A stretch of 64,000 nt of DNA from Cucumis sativus (GCF_000004075.3 NC_026657.2:38736732-38800731); one strand, 5' to 3'. Positions 44,451 to 58,571 are shown, counted from the first letter of the stretch. Notes: generated by a model not told the origin, from the sequence alone. Made by a program: numbers and translations.

Positions 44451-45707
44451 ATTTTTATTGAAATTTAAGTTATTGGTATTTTTATTTGTGATTGGTTTAA
44501 ATGAGTGAAATCGCCTCTTCTTTCGGCTACAAGTGTTGAGATCTTGCGATCGATTTCTTGATGGCTTTGTTCTGGAGGCGTATATTGATTCTCTAAGTTA
44601 TGGGGTTTTTTCTTTCGTCCAGATTTTGTGTTATATCACAATCTCTGGTTCCTCCTACTTAGGTACATTTCATGTGTACATCTCTATACCAAACGAGCAA
44701 TTTTTTCTTGTTTCTTTCTTGTTAAATGGTTTATTTGACTCTTGTGATGTGGATTAACCTAACCCATAATCCTTCATTGGTTCTGTTTGATGTAGATTTT
44801 TTAAGGTAATTGTAGAGTGAATTATATCATACTGATTCGTTTCAATTGGAAAAGGGAGATTATATCTTAGATTTGGAGATGTAAAATGGAATTTCAACCG
44901 CACATATTTGAGTTGGATTTGGATTAAGTCTGCTAAAGTTCAACTTTGAGGTATTTCATATGTCGTTTGGATGAAGATGTTAAAGAGGGTTTTGTTTGGA
45001 TGGAGGAGACAATAATATTTTGTTGAGCTCTTGGGTTTTTGTTTGTTCTAAGAGGGACGTTGGATTGGAGCCAATGGTACTGTTGGTCTTAGGTCTATGA
45101 AACTTTCACACAGGTAAAAAAGAAGGTTGTAGAGCGGAAATACTTTGAAAATGATTATAAGTTGATGTAAAATTATCAAGAATCTTGCGTCTACGAAATT
45201 GTAAATTTTAGACAACCAATTTAATTTGTTATATTGTGTGTTAAGCTCCATTTTAATAAAATTTTGAATATTTGCAAGAGAAATTTATTAGACTAAACTT
45301 GTAATTTAATTCAAAAAATTAAATGTGGAACATTCTGAAACCTACTAGAAGGGACTAAGTTCAAATTAAAATCAAGAGAATTGTAAAACCTTTATGCCCT
45401 CTAGATTGTAAACCCTATGCCCTAGTACATCATAAGGATTAAATTGTGAAAATTTCAAGTTAGAATGGTCAGTTCAGAAATTACTTTAATCTCCAAAATT
45501 TGGGACAATATCATGTTGTACTTTTAGCAGAAAATATGGGCTACAGGATTGGAGAACACGGCCAGAGGGATGGTGGAGAATAAATACGTAAATCAGATTA
45601 ACTCCATGTGTTGGATTGGAGAACTCCTATTGTGTATTGCATGGCCCTTCAATTTCATTCTTCTCCATTCTCATTTTTTCTACGTGGTAGAAGAATTCGT
45701 AACTTGA

Positions 45708-46070
45708 ACATCAAGAGTTACAAAGCTGAAGAACAAATCGCTTACCCCTCCTAACGAACTTGATCCAATTCCGAACCCCTCCGCCAAATGCCTTCCTTTT
45801 GCAACTTCACTGAGCCGAGAAATCGATGTCTACGTTCTTCCATCATCAGATGTGGACTTCGTTCCATCACCACAGATCTTAAAGATGGGTTACATGAACA
45901 TTGCTGGGTTCCTTAAAACTCAGGATCAACACAAACCCAACCTCCTCATCGTCAATGGGGGAATGCAATACGCATCTTCACCCCACTTGAATGTGTATGT
46001 GCCAGACCTTGTCTTCGTTTGGGAATCGATCAGGACTCCGCCAGAGTGGTCTGACTCGTTCCAAGCCTAA
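45708..46070 (+). other. Unassigned open frame, possible exon or gene fragment
   Basis: A 120-codon open frame has protein-like composition: a Pro-rich start (LTPPNELDPIPNPSAKCLPF), then SREIDVYVLPSSDVDFVPS, LKMGYMNIAGFLKTQDQHKP, NLLIVNGGMQYASSPHLN and VYVPDLVFVWESIRTPPEWS. It is less AT-rich than its surroundings. The first in-frame ATG is at 45885, so a complete protein from this frame alone would be only 61 aa. I do not recognise the family. It could be an exon of a gene driven by the promoter near 44300, a retro-copied gene fragment, or chance. Confidence 0.3.
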
Positions 46071-46079
46071 TGCATCATG

Positions 46080-48265
46080 CGTGTAATGGCTGCCAACTCA
46101 GTGCTGAAGCTGAGCCTCGTCGGGTTGAGCTATAGTGGCTTTGTGTAGCGAGATACAGAGTGGTGATATGTAGCAGGGGTGTATATGGGAAGAGAAGGAC
46201 CTGAAGAGGAGGCAGCTAAGATTTTGGTGCCCCAAGATTCTAAGTAATTGATGGAGTTGGTGAAGTTTGCCCTCTTCAGCGTCCCAAACACCTCTGAGTA
46301 TTTTCTAAAAGCGATTTTAGAATTTTCATGATCACTTTCGATGTGTAGCCAAGCATCTCCACCTTCATCCAAGTATAGGTTTTGGAATCTTCAAATTCAG
46401 TTTGTGACTGTTGCTCTTTGACAGTCTATGTGTAGTGAAAATGTAGAAGAAAGGAAAGAGTAAACGAAAGCCATTCCGTAAGATAGGAAACATCCAACAG
46501 GCTGGTTTCATCATCTAACATGCCTTCATTTCGTCCAAGTTCTCTTTTCTTCCTAAATCATATGCAAAAGAATAACCTGTTATTTGAAGCAGCCAACATC
46601 GATAATTTGGGGAGAAGGTGATAAGGTATTCCTATTAGAAATGGGTCACAGGCTAAAAGGGTAGTGTCTCTCTCCAAGATGCTTGGTTTATTCTTTCCAA
46701 GTCGACAAGCTCTAGAATTTCGGGCATTTGGGAGAGAGTGCTGAACTTGTAGTAATCGAGAATGCAGGCATGCGTGTGATTTGGAAAAGCCCAAGGAGTA
46801 TTATCACCACTTGAAGTCCTTCCTTGGCATCAAGCATAAAACCCATAAATGAGCTTTGAGTCTAATTTCAATCAAAAGATTGGTCAAGAGGCCTCTCTAT
46901 AGTCTATATCATTAAATTTTTAATGAGTTGGTAAGATTGAACCAACTGTTTTTGGTAAACAAGTACTTGTTCATACAATGACAACTCCAGTAGCAAATAT
47001 ACTACTACTCGCCTATAAATGGTTAAGGAGACAGGATATAGATATACCTTGGCGCAATTGTGCTGCTGATAAAGAAAGAAATAAAGGTTATCACTCTCTC
47101 TCGAATCTGAAGTATTTTATAATGATTAATGTTTAAATTACATGTCTTTGGCAATTTAACGAAAGGTCTATATTTAAAACCACCCATAAGGTAAATTATA
47201 AAATAAAAAGTTGCAGAGAAGGATGTTAAGGAAGCTGGCAGAAGCAGAGTATAAATCAAACAAGCAGTGTATATATGTATATTGATGGGAAGAAGTGCTT
47301 GAGAGGAGTAATTCGTAAAATTTAAAATATGCATGGACTGAAAAGTAATTAGGAAAATATAATGCATAAAAAGAAATTAATAGTTAGTAGAGAAAATATT
47401 AGAAAACACTCACGTCAAAGTCATCTGATAAAGAAAGATAGCAACCAGTTCATATTTAATAAAGTCTTCTAGATGTTGAACAAAAAAAAGTTTTCTACTT
47501 CTAATCTTTTCTCTTTCCATCTTCTAATAATAGCTGGAAATGGATAATTGAATATTATGTGGTGGAGGTACTTTTAAGATTTGGAAGTTAGAACTACTCT
47601 CCTATCATGAGATAGCAGATAAAGGAAATCTTATCCTATCAACTATCATAAATTAGCCACGTGAACTAGAGTTGATTGGCCACTATACCCTCCCCCTATG
47701 AGAAAGTCAAGATATTTTCCCCTCTAATATTTCATGACAACTAATCTTTTGTGTGGATGTTTTCCCCTCTAATATCTATAAATCTGTCGTAAAGTTTATC
47801 AGTCTTAGGAATAGGAACAAATCAATTGTTCAAGGAGAGGGGCTGGAAAGAAAATTAAACAGGTTGGAAAGATGAGAATACGACAAATATGAGAAATAAA
47901 TCAATAAAGAACATACAGGTACACGTTGTTCAAAAAGGAAAAAGGAAAAAGCAGACAACATCTCGAAACACAGAATAGAAAACAGAGCTAATAATTTCAG
48001 TGAACCCTATTGTGTCCTATCAACATGCCCAAATAACAGTTAATAACAACTATTAACTACTGCATGTTCCATCGTTCAATGCTTCAACCCCAGTAACCAA
48101 GTGTCATGTTGATTTAACTCTGCAAACAGAATGTTTCATTCGTGATTTTTTTATTATTACATGTTTATTTTTAAAAATAAATGTTTGTTAATGATTGACT
48201 AGAAATGAGAAAACAAGAGTTAAAAATGTGTCTCATGAATAGAATTGAAACAAACTTACCTCTAC
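46080..48265. other. Intergenic stretch without a supported gene
   Basis: Short frames on the minus strand (46130-46372, 46558-46794) show no family motif and no splice support. The part nearest 48265 holds the 14-3-3 3' UTR, possibly with a 3'-UTR intron because the sequence after its stop reads AGGTAAG. Confidence 0.45.
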
Positions 48266-50822
48266 CTAAAGTTCATCGGCATTGGACTGCTCTCCTGTTA
48301 ATTGAACAAATATAAAGTCAACCACTGCAAAGTAAAAGTCTAAGTTTCTAATTGAAAGCTAACTCCTACTACCAGACTAGATTCAAATGACAATTTGATT
48401 AACTTGGGAAGACCAACTTTAGGAGAAACCATAAGTCACCAACTATTTACAATCAGATCATGCCTCGTTCTATGTTATCCTTAATTCAGAACATGAACTC
48501 ACTGTATATGTAAATTGATTTTTCATAACTACAGAAGATCAGGGTCAAAATCTTAACTAATTGCGAATCTGAACTCAATATATTTGTTAATTTGACTCTG
48601 GTCAACCATGAAGAGACCAAGGGTTGAAACCATATGGAGTAAAACATTAACATGAAACCAACGATATACAGAAATAGAGAATATGAACCACCTTCATCTG
48701 CAAGATCGGATGTCCACAGAGTCAGATTGTCCCTAAGGAGCTGCATAATAAGGGTAATGTCCTTGTAGGATTCCTCATTGAGACTGTCAAGTTCTGCAAT
48801 AGCCTCATCAAAGGCCTGCTTAGCAAGGTGGCAGGCCCTGGAAGAAAATGACACATTTAAAAGAATAGAATGATTGAAAAAGAAAGAATATTGACAGATC
48901 GTCTCTAGTGGTGTCACTATGCAGAGGCTATTGTACCAAGTAAAGCTTCCCTCATCACGATTCATGACACAAATTAGTGGTACTTTTTTAAAGATCAAAC
49001 AAGGAGATGATTCTAATAAAGGTTTCTCAAGCCTTCCCATTCATTTAGTAAGTTTTCAAAATGGAAATGTATCCCAGCCAAACAGAAAGCACATTTTGCA
49101 ATATTAATTACCATGGTCAGTGATAAAACAATTCCTCGTTTCATTTTTTTCCTCTCATGTTGTTGGGGAGCAGGGCCAGTAGATGATGGAAGAAACAATA
49201 AGGGAGAGAAGTTCACCTTTCAGGGGAATTCAATATCTCGTAGTAGAAAACAGAGAAGTTCAGAGCCAAGCCAAGTCTTATAGGATGAGTTGGAGACAAA
49301 TCAGAGTTAGCAATTGCAGAAGCAGCCTGCACATGTAGAAACAGTCAATTGATATCATTCCCGTGGAACTTTAGATAATAAAAATAGACAGGAAAGGATA
49401 GAGCAGTGAAAATGCTATTCCAGGAATACAGGAAGAAATAAACTTGCCTCGTAAGACTTTAATGACTGATCCGCAACTTGTTTATGCTCATCACCGGATT
49501 TAAACTCAGCCAAATACCGACAGTAGTCTCCTTTCCTATAGCAGAAGATAGAGGAAAAACATGGTAAAACCCATGATAATCATGTGAAGTAAGCACATCA
49601 ATTGAACCAAAGTCTATACATAAACTGCACATTTATGGTTTCCCTCTTCATGAAAACAAATAAACTATTTGAAGAGTAGAAACAGTAATTCAGTGATTGT
49701 ATAAAATGAAGGAGGTAGAGAGAAATCCCCTTGATGACATCAAAACGAAGACAATAAAACTGACCTATTTGTTATGAACAAGCATATTAATACATATAAT
49801 TGCCCATATTTTTTTAAAGTTTATTCCACATTTCTACATTATATATCCAACCGTCCTGCATATTAAAGTTCTCTTCATCTCTATATTTGAGTTGAACGGG
49901 GGAACATTAAAAATCTCACATCTTATGGTAGAACACAGTAGATTCTCCAGCTGAGGAACATGGAAGGAGATGCTGGTCAATGATTGACAATATTTTACTG
50001 CATATTTTAGAGAGCTCATCTTCAACCCCATGCCTGTAACCAATTATCCGTTCCACGTTCTTCTCATTATGTTTGGTAGTTTCCTTCTGTTCAATTGAAG
50101 ACAAAATACGCCAGGAAGCTCGTCTAGCTCCTATTACATTCTTATAGCCAACAGATAGCAGATTTCTTTCTTCCACAGTCAATTCCACATTTAACTTCGC
50201 AATTTTCTTCATTTCCTCAACCATCTCTGAAGCATGGAAAAGGCAATAATGATCCAAACTATTAGATTAAAAAAAAAGGAATCCTGAAAATCGTATTATA
50301 GAATGAATGAAAGTAGATGTCTCAGTTTATCCCATTGTCATTCCATCTACATCTCTACAAATCCAGTCAACATCGAAACCATGAGCACAAACACTTCTCA
50401 TCTCATTATAGCTAAACTACGATAAGAACAATAGCAACAACCAGTGATGAAATTATAATGTCTTGTTATAAGAAGTTATAGCAAGTAATTTCTAAGCCAA
50501 ATTGAAATTCTAGATTTAAGCGCCAAGACGCCTCAACCTACAAACAACAAATCCTGATTCTACTTCTTTTCATCAATGCTCCATACATTTCAAAATATAG
50601 CCCTAAGAAGTGATTAACCGCCACAACTATTTCGAATTTACAGTAAAAAAACAATCAAAACAACAGTAATCACTAAAATTCACAGAATCGATCGAGTAAA
50701 TGAGCAAATAAATCCATAATAAAGCAATTGATTGTAGAGATAAACAATATCATGCCTTCATATCTCTCAGCTTGTTCAGCCAATTTAGCAGAGTAAACGA
50801 GTAGTTCTCTCTCTTTCGCCAT
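48266..50822 (-). CDS. 14-3-3 protein, epsilon-type
   Basis: Phosphoserine/threonine-binding adaptor; acts as a dimer in cytosol and nucleus. Exons in transcription order: 50822-50756, 50226-49920, 49535-49448, 49326-49217, 48837-48692, 48294-48266; 248 aa, normal for the family. Signature blocks: LAKLxEQAERYE-type dimer helix ([19 protein letters not shown]), [86 protein letters not shown] and [19 protein letters not shown]. The phosphopeptide-groove Lys/Arg/Tyr residues are all present. The short tail is [10 protein letters not shown]. The small first exon ending inside the AERYE block and the overall sequence fit the plant epsilon group. Introns 1 and 3 begin with GC rather than GT; no GT alternative keeps the frame. 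Confidence 0.95.
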
Positions 50823-50956
50823 CGCTTCTCCAACTGGAACTGAAATCGTGGCTTCGAATTTGCCTCTGCTGCTTTTGTACTTCGGCTTGTACTCTCACTA
50901 TGGACGTTGGACTGAGTTCTTCATTGTTTTTGTATTGATATTTTGCTTACACTATC

Positions 50957-53900
50957 ACGGGAAGTTAAAATGATCTCATGGGTTTCGGAAGCTTTTTGCT
51001 TGACACGTGTAATATTGGCGCGCGTGTATAGTCAAATCAGCCGTTGGATTAAATTGCAGTTTTAAAAGACGGTTCCAATGAATGGGATTTGACGTTGACC
51101 GTAAGTTAGGTGACGGCTGGGTGATGTAAAAAGATCGAAGCGGGGGATGAGATGACAGTTGTAAATTTTTTTAATTTCCTTTATTATTTTGCCTTCGTTT
51201 TTTTTCTTTCAATATTCAATATTTAAGGTTTAAATTCATTAAAGTAACTAATTACTTTTTACAATCATTTTTTCTTTTTGAAAAAACATTGGATTGCTAG
51301 AAAATAGGAATGAAATAATAAAAATCTATCAAACCAACCATTACAAAAATTTGTAGTAATTTCGTTAGTAAGTTTTAAGAGTTGAGGATTTAGTTATTGT
51401 ATTTTAAAATTGTAACTTTATAGAAAATTTTGATATTTAATAAATTTAACAATCTACTTGTAAAAATGTTTTTGTTATCTTTAACTACAGTGACAAATTT
51501 CAAAAACAAAAACGAATATTTAAAAGTTACATTTGAACAAAACGATTGGTAGGGGTAGTCATATAAAAGGTTGTTTTCGGACTATCATGGTTTCATTCGT
51601 TTTATTTTTTTAATTCTATAGAATTATGAGGAAAAGTTGATACGTATATTTGTATAAGAACATGATAATAGAGAAAAGTATGTTTATGGTTTATTTCCTT
51701 CTAAATTTTGGAAGGGACAAGTTTGTAAGAATGGGCTTGAGACGTGAGTACACAAAGAAATATTTTTGTAAAAACCTTGGGCTGGGCTTCGTTGGGAGGA
51801 CAAACAATTCAACATGTCCACTTGACGAGCCCAATAATATTTTGGGGAGATTTCAATATGCCATTCAAGTAAACTATTGAATAAATGTTGATTGATTCTT
51901 ATAAACTAATTAATAAATTATGTGTAGATCTCAAATTTTGGTACAACATCAACCATAAATTTGTTATAAAAAGAAAAGTAGAAGAAAGAAAAATAAAATT
52001 ATAGAATATTAAAGAAGTCGGAAGTTTAAGTTATCTTTTCATATAATCGAATCATTTATTTTATAGATTTTTATACTCTCAATTTTCTTTATAATAGAAA
52101 CTCTTTAGCCCTCTATAACAAATATCTCATACTATTTTCTCTCCGTCCTCAATTTTCAAATAGGTGGAATAAATCAATGCTAGTTTTTTTTTGCATTCTT
52201 TTAGACTTGTGCTCGATTATGGTTGGTTAAGCCAGACTGCAATGATTATTTTGGGCTTGACTGCAATCAAGTTGAGTTCGAGCAAAATGGAATGAAGTGA
52301 GATCCTTTTTGCTATCCATTACTTTGTTTAGAATGTTTCGTTCTTCTCTTCGGTCTAAAATATCTCATAACACAACTTAGTCAATCAATTTATTTATTAC
52401 AACAATTGCATATATAAAATATGAATATTCCAACTTATATTTAAAGAATATAAATATATATAGAAAGATATTTAAACAATCTGACATCATTTTCTTAAAA
52501 AGAAAAAGAAATATGATATTAGAAATGGTTAGACAAATTTATTTTATTTTTTACTTTAAAGATGAAATAAAGAGAGTAATTAATATAGAGATGAGTGAAT
52601 CATTCAAATTGAGAACATGGTCATATCTAATGCGTTTGACATAAGTATATGATTATTTTATTTTTCTTCCTTCTCACTCACGAATTAAACATGAAATTAA
52701 AATAGCTACCATATGGTACCATCAACCTTATTTTAAAAATTAAATGTATCCCTTAATGCCTTTTCTTTTTCTTCTTCTTCTTTTTAATATATACATTTTA
52801 CCTAACTTATTAAACAAGTTCCGCATTACATATATATATATTTGGACATTTTCGAATATAGCGTAATAAATCAAAATATTTACAAAATATAACAAATTTT
52901 CATATTCTATCAAATTATATACATTGGTAAACTTTTATCAGTATCTATCGTTGATAGAATATGATATTTGATATATTTTATAAATATATTATTTCCAATT
53001 TTTAGTTATGGTTTTATTTTACATTGGTCAAGGAAGAGCCTAAAGTTCTAGTCAAATTGTACAAGTGGAGCTGATTTTAAGTTTTTCAAAGACTTTATAT
53101 TTTTTAAAAACTTAAAAGTAGAATTTAGAAAGATAATAAAGAACAAAAATTTGTGGATGTGGATGATATGTGTATAAATTTAATTTTCAAAAACTAAATA
53201 CTTATAATCTAGATAAAAACTATGAATTAGAAATATGTTATTTTTTTGATAACCACTGTATGTATGCTGAAAGAACGTTGTATATCTTGTAAGTTTATAT
53301 ACTTTAAAAGCGTTATTTGTATTATTTTCATATTTTTTGGACTTTCTTAATCCTAAATTGTATTAGAATGATATATTCTAAATGACTTCATATGTAAGAT
53401 TAAATTTGTCTTCATTCATAATTTTAAATTTTTTTGATAATATAAGACGATTTCAGGTGGTATCACTACGTCTGTTGTTCAAGTTATTTATTAAATATAT
53501 TGATTTTCAAGTCTTCTGTGTATTTCAAGTGAACAAACGAGGGAGAGTGTTGGACATAATTTAAAACGATGAAATAAGTTTTTACAACAATAAATGTTTT
53601 ACTCTCTCGTTGTTAATTTATTTTGAGATGAAAATTAAAAGGTGGGTGCGAATCAGAATTTTTTTCATTTTTTTCAAATTCAAACATAAGAATATTGTTT
53701 TGAATTTTTGTCCAATTTTTTCTAAAAAGAAAAAAAGGGTGTGTTGTAAAATTTGCTCTTATAGAAATCGAAGTACTTTCTTGTTAATATATTTATTTTT
53801 GCAATTTTTTCTTTTGATTTGTGATTATTAGTTTTGGTTTAAAATATTAATGTCGTGTTTATCCACCTGTAATTAAAAAATCAAAATCAAAATAATTTTA

Positions 53901-56900
53901 TAATTATATATATTACTAAACATTATAAAATAATTTAATTTTATTCTTATATGAAAATATATAATTTAAAAAGCATTAAAATTTATTTTTTTTTTAAAAA
54001 ATAAATATATTTATTTTTCATTTGTTAATTTGAAAAACATAAAAAAAAAAACACTCATTTTTATTTAAATTTTTTATAACAACGTTTTAAAAATTATTTT
54101 TCGTGGTTGTAAAATCGTGGTTCAATTATTTTTAATACGACTAATTTTTTAATTTTAAAAAAATAAAAAAATATATATCAAACCACACGGACGCCTCAAG
54201 GGTATTAACTAACTCAAACTTAATCTAAAATTAACCTAAATTGAAACCTACACTTAACAAGTAATAATGAAATATTAGAGGCATTATTAAACTTTCTAAT
54301 AGCCAAGGGTTTTGAGTTTTGGGTTCATAGAACATATGTATGTGGTGGATGAGGATTCCAAAATTCACACGTAACTAAATTTTAATTTCAATTAATTATC
54401 ATCCACTAATCAACTTCTTTTCATCCATCCAACTTGCTAAATCAACTTTTACCAAACAATAAACATAGTTTTATGTATGTATGTAGTAATTAACATGTTT
54501 TAATTTCAATCTTCACATTTTGGAACTATTTTTTTAGTTTTATACATTCATTAAACCTAAAATTTAGTTCATTTATTAAAAAAACTATTATCGTGATAAA
54601 CATATTAAAAGCTGGTTTATTTTCTTATATGAAAAATATTATTATTATTATTTTAAAGAACTAAATTTATGATCTGTGGAAAATATAAATATTAAAACTG
54701 AATAATAAAAAGTCTAAAAACTAAAAGGGAAGAAACTTGAAAGTATTTGAATTTCAAATGATCCTTTTTAACTTTAAAAAATTGTTTATATATTTCTTTC
54801 AAACAAGATTTGCTATTTGCTATTTATTATTTTAACTACAAATAAAAAAGTTTAGTATCTTTGGTAATCTATTAATGATTTTTTAAAAAAAATGGTTTTT
54901 TAAAAGAAAATTTTCTTAAATTATGAAAGAAAACTAAGAAATATGGATCTTGGTTTTAATTTAGTTACTAGACTTAAATGATTTTTTGTTTTAATAAACA
55001 ATTTTTTTAAAAACATATAAAATAAAAAACGAAAAATGATTATCGAACCGAAGCGAAAGGGTAAGATTGTCAATTAGTAATGATAGAAAAAAATAAAAAG
55101 TAGAAAGAAATAATAATTTGAGTACTTTATTAACCTCAACTTATATGAGACATTATAATAGCCAAGTCTTTTCAATGGTACACAATTCCTCTCATCCATT
55201 GTCTCCCTTTTCATTACTAATCATTAAAACTTATACAATTTTGTACTCTAACTTTATCCCATTCATGTATACTTGTTACATACAAATGTTGGTATAATTT
55301 GATAAATATTGAATTCTTACACTTTTCATAAGTAATCGTAGACACGTGAGAGGTTATATCACTTCAATTGAAGATTAAAAAATTATTATACCGATGAATT
55401 TAGAATAGGCTAAAAAGGTTAATCTAATAGTTGTTATTTTTATTATGTTTGAAGAAAAAAATCCAATTTGTTTAAAAGATTGTTTTTTAATGTTGAATTT
55501 CTTGAATTATTGAGTCTGACTGTTTGTATATATAAAGCCAAACAAAAAACAGTTTCCAAATATTGACATGCAGTTTTTTTTTTCTTTTTTTAACATTAAA
55601 AGTGATTTTGCTTTGAAAGAAGAAAACTTGTGCTTTTTCTTTATATGGTTTGTTCATGACATCTTCAAGAAAAACTTTCCTCATATAAACAATTACATGA
55701 TCTCCATTATGATTCATCACTGTCCAAACTTCAAATAATGATTTATATTAGAATATTAGCTTTTAAATTTAGGACTTTCCTTAAGAAATTTTATCTTTAA
55801 CTTAGATAACCACTTTACTTTTTCAACACTTCACATAATCTCTCTCAAGCTTGTAAATTTCATTATATGAATCAACTAATGTCCATTAACAATTTATTTT
55901 CGTAACAAACTTGATAGGAAGACTTTAAACTCCTACTTCAAAACAAAGAGTGTATTGGATATGTGAATGATATGTTCCTTAAAATTGATATTTTCTTGCC
56001 ATCCACGTAATTGTTTATGAAATTTGTATTTGATTATTGCTAAATTTGTATTTTCTTTTCTAAATTTTGTCTTTGTTTTTTAGGTGGATATTATGTTTAT
56101 AAGCAATAATTTCCTTTCAAATTTATTTATTTAGAAACTTACAAGATCATTGATTGAGTAAAGAACAAGTGGACGGTCTGATTTAAGCGTGGGTAGATTG
56201 GGATTGGGCATCATGATGAGGTTCTGATGTGTGGCGGATTGACCTTCCACGTACTCCTTGTTAGGATGTCACCCATACAACAAACTTCTATTGTTACCAC
56301 TAATTTCTTTTAAAATATTTTTTTATAATAATGTGGATTTTATAAAAGAAATATGATATAATATATATATAATAATAATGATAAGAAAAAGGTGAAACAC
56401 ATTTTTCAAGTTTTCAAAAATTATTTTAATAATTTTAAAGGACGAATTAATAAATATCTACTTCGGTAGGCATAATTTGGTGGTTGTATAAATTGTATTG
56501 ATTATATAAGTATGAAATTTCAATTTTCATTATTTGTAGGTCCATTTTTTGTAATTATTGTGAGTTTGGAGGGTCTAAATATTTAACACGTTTAGAAGTT
56601 TAGAGGTGTAGTTAATATTATTAAAAATTTGGGGTATAATTGCAACTACCACCATATTCTATGGTGGTTTTTGCAATTTACTATTTTTAAAACTTTGTGT
56701 CGATTTATTGGTCAATAATGAAAATTGGTTTGGTCGTAATATATCTTATTGATAGATAAACAATTATAGGTCATAATCACACAATTGTAATTTTTATCAT
56801 GTTTACTTTGAAGCATGTATACGTTAGATTTGTTATAACTTTTACTGTTATTGTTATCATTTAGATTCAAACAGTAACAATAATAATAAATGTGATAAAT

Positions 56901-58290
56901 TTTTACAGTAATTTTCAAACAGTACGAAACAAAACCAAACAAGAAAAATATTTTAAATTAATTTTAACTTTTCCAATAATCACCGATTTAGTATATTTGA
57001 ATCTGGTAAAAAAAGTGCTTTAAAACTTAATTTAAAAATCAAAGTGCCCGTTGCATGGAAGTTTTAAATTTCTACTTTATCTTCATTTAATGGTTTTAAT
57101 TATCTTGACTAAACACATAAGAATACTAAAAACCAAATTCTCAAAATGAATATGAGCATTTAAAGATTGATTATATGTGTTTTGGTAATAATTTTCAAAT
57201 TTTAGTAGAACCTTTTCATAAAAGGTAAATAATTAGAAACAAAATAGGTAGAAACTTATATTTTGCAAAGAAAAAAAAACATATTATTATTATTAGAAAT
57301 AACATCATTTTCATTTTTTTGTTGTTAAAGCAAAGAAATTAATTACAATATATTAATATATATATATATATGTATGTATAAATTTGTGTAATATAGATGG
57401 GAAAGGTTGAAGAGATTGAAAAAGAGAAGAGTTGTGGCCAATAAGAAAAAAGATGTCAATTTCTTACCATTCAATGAATGCATGTGATCATCTCACACTT
57501 CCCTTTCCCTAACAATCACCCAATTCTCCTCTCTCAATTTTCACATCCAAAATATAATATTCCCTTTAAACAAAGTTTTAGAATTCCATAATATTTTATT
57601 CTCATAATTTATTAGTGTTATTTTGTATTGGTTTAATTGAGCAAATCAATATTAACACTAGCGCCTAAAGCACATAAAGAGTGATGTTTATCACATACAA
57701 TTAACTATATATATTATCGTTTTTAATAATTCATAGGTATCTTATAAATTATTTATAACACATACTTCAATTAATATTATAGCGGTAGCATGCATGCATC
57801 CTAAATACAATTATTATAACACAAACACTATAATAATCAACCTATCCCGACAAATCATATGCTAAAAAAACATTAGAAACTAACCATACAAACAATTCTT
57901 TTATATATTAAAAGAAGATAAGAAAACAATGCATCAAAGAGCCACGAAGTTATTGGAATCGATTCCTCTGTTCACATTTCAATAATTAAGAGGAATAAAT
58001 TCTATATAAAAAGAAAATCAATGGCCTAACTTCATCAAAATCTCCATGGTGTAAAATTTAGTTGGAAGACATTTTGTCTTTTCTTTTCTTTTTTCCGTAA
58101 AATTTGTTGATTCTACAATTCTATAAATTTACACACAAATGTCTTTTCAACAAACGATTAAAATCATTTTCTCATATTTTTACTTTATTTCCAAAGTAAT
58201 CCAATATACTAATTTTTAACCTTATTTTGCTTTAAAATATTCATAATTAAACTTTATATTATTAGATAAACAATATTTTTGTTTGATTTT
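50957..58290. other. More than 7 kb of AT-rich DNA without a supported gene
   Basis: Poly-A/T tracts, TA runs (52833-52843, 57355-57371) and one GATAGA-palindrome repeat copy (52860-52985). The first 200 bases upstream of the 14-3-3 start carry ACACGTGT and TTGACC motifs and presumably form its promoter. No frame elsewhere looks coding. Confidence 0.55.
52860..52985. repeat. GATAGA-palindrome dispersed repeat copy
   Basis: TCTATCGTTGATAGA at 52944-52958 is preceded by AAAATATTTACAAAATATAA, the same combination seen in pieces at about 20240-20290, 36840-36890 and 34690-34790. Confidence 0.4.
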
Positions 58291-58301
58291 AAAATTTGTG
58301 G

Positions 58302-58556
58302 TTAGATATCTAGGATTGAAGATGACCAAATACACTCTAATTTAGTTACAACAAAAGTTTCATCAACTACAATTTTGGTAGTGTTTTCTCCAAAATATCC
58401 ATCGCTATCAACATTTTTGTAAAATCGAAAGCCTCGACAACTACAATCGGAACCTTGACTTTGAGGGTAAAAATAGCAACACTCTGAAAGTGGCAAGTAT
58501 GAAAGAGAAGAAGAAGAAGACAAAACGAAACGACAGAAAGAGCCGTACGTCTTCAT
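58302..58556 (-). CDS. Hypothetical 84-aa open frame
   Basis: Opens MKTYGSFCRFVLSSSSS, is cysteine- and serine-rich in its first half (CCYFYPQSQGSDCSCRGF), and has no domain I recognise. A promoter-like block with TGACGTC lies just upstream on its strand. It could be a real small gene or chance; coding evidence is weak. Confidence 0.2.
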   Translation of the reverse strand: MKTYGSFCRFVLSSSSSLSYLPLSECCYFYPQSQGSDCSCRGFRFYKNVDSDGYFGENTTKIVVDETFVVTKLECIWSSSILDI

Positions 58557-58571
58557 TAGTACGACCGACGG

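Noticed and set aside
44743..44835. GTGATGT ... CTGA pair that could be a box C/D snoRNA
   Set aside because: No terminal stem pairs around the boxes and no guide region was evident; kept only as something to test under the orphan promoter.
46130..46794. Minus-strand frames of about 80 codons
   Set aside because: No motif, and alternative frames are interrupted; insufficient for a gene call.
49834..50043. Second minus-strand frame overlapping 14-3-3 exon 2
   Set aside because: Out-of-frame shadow of the 14-3-3 exon.
53382..53831. Short plus-strand frames at 53.4-53.8 kb
   Set aside because: Extremely Phe/Lys/Ile-rich, as expected for translated AT-rich DNA.
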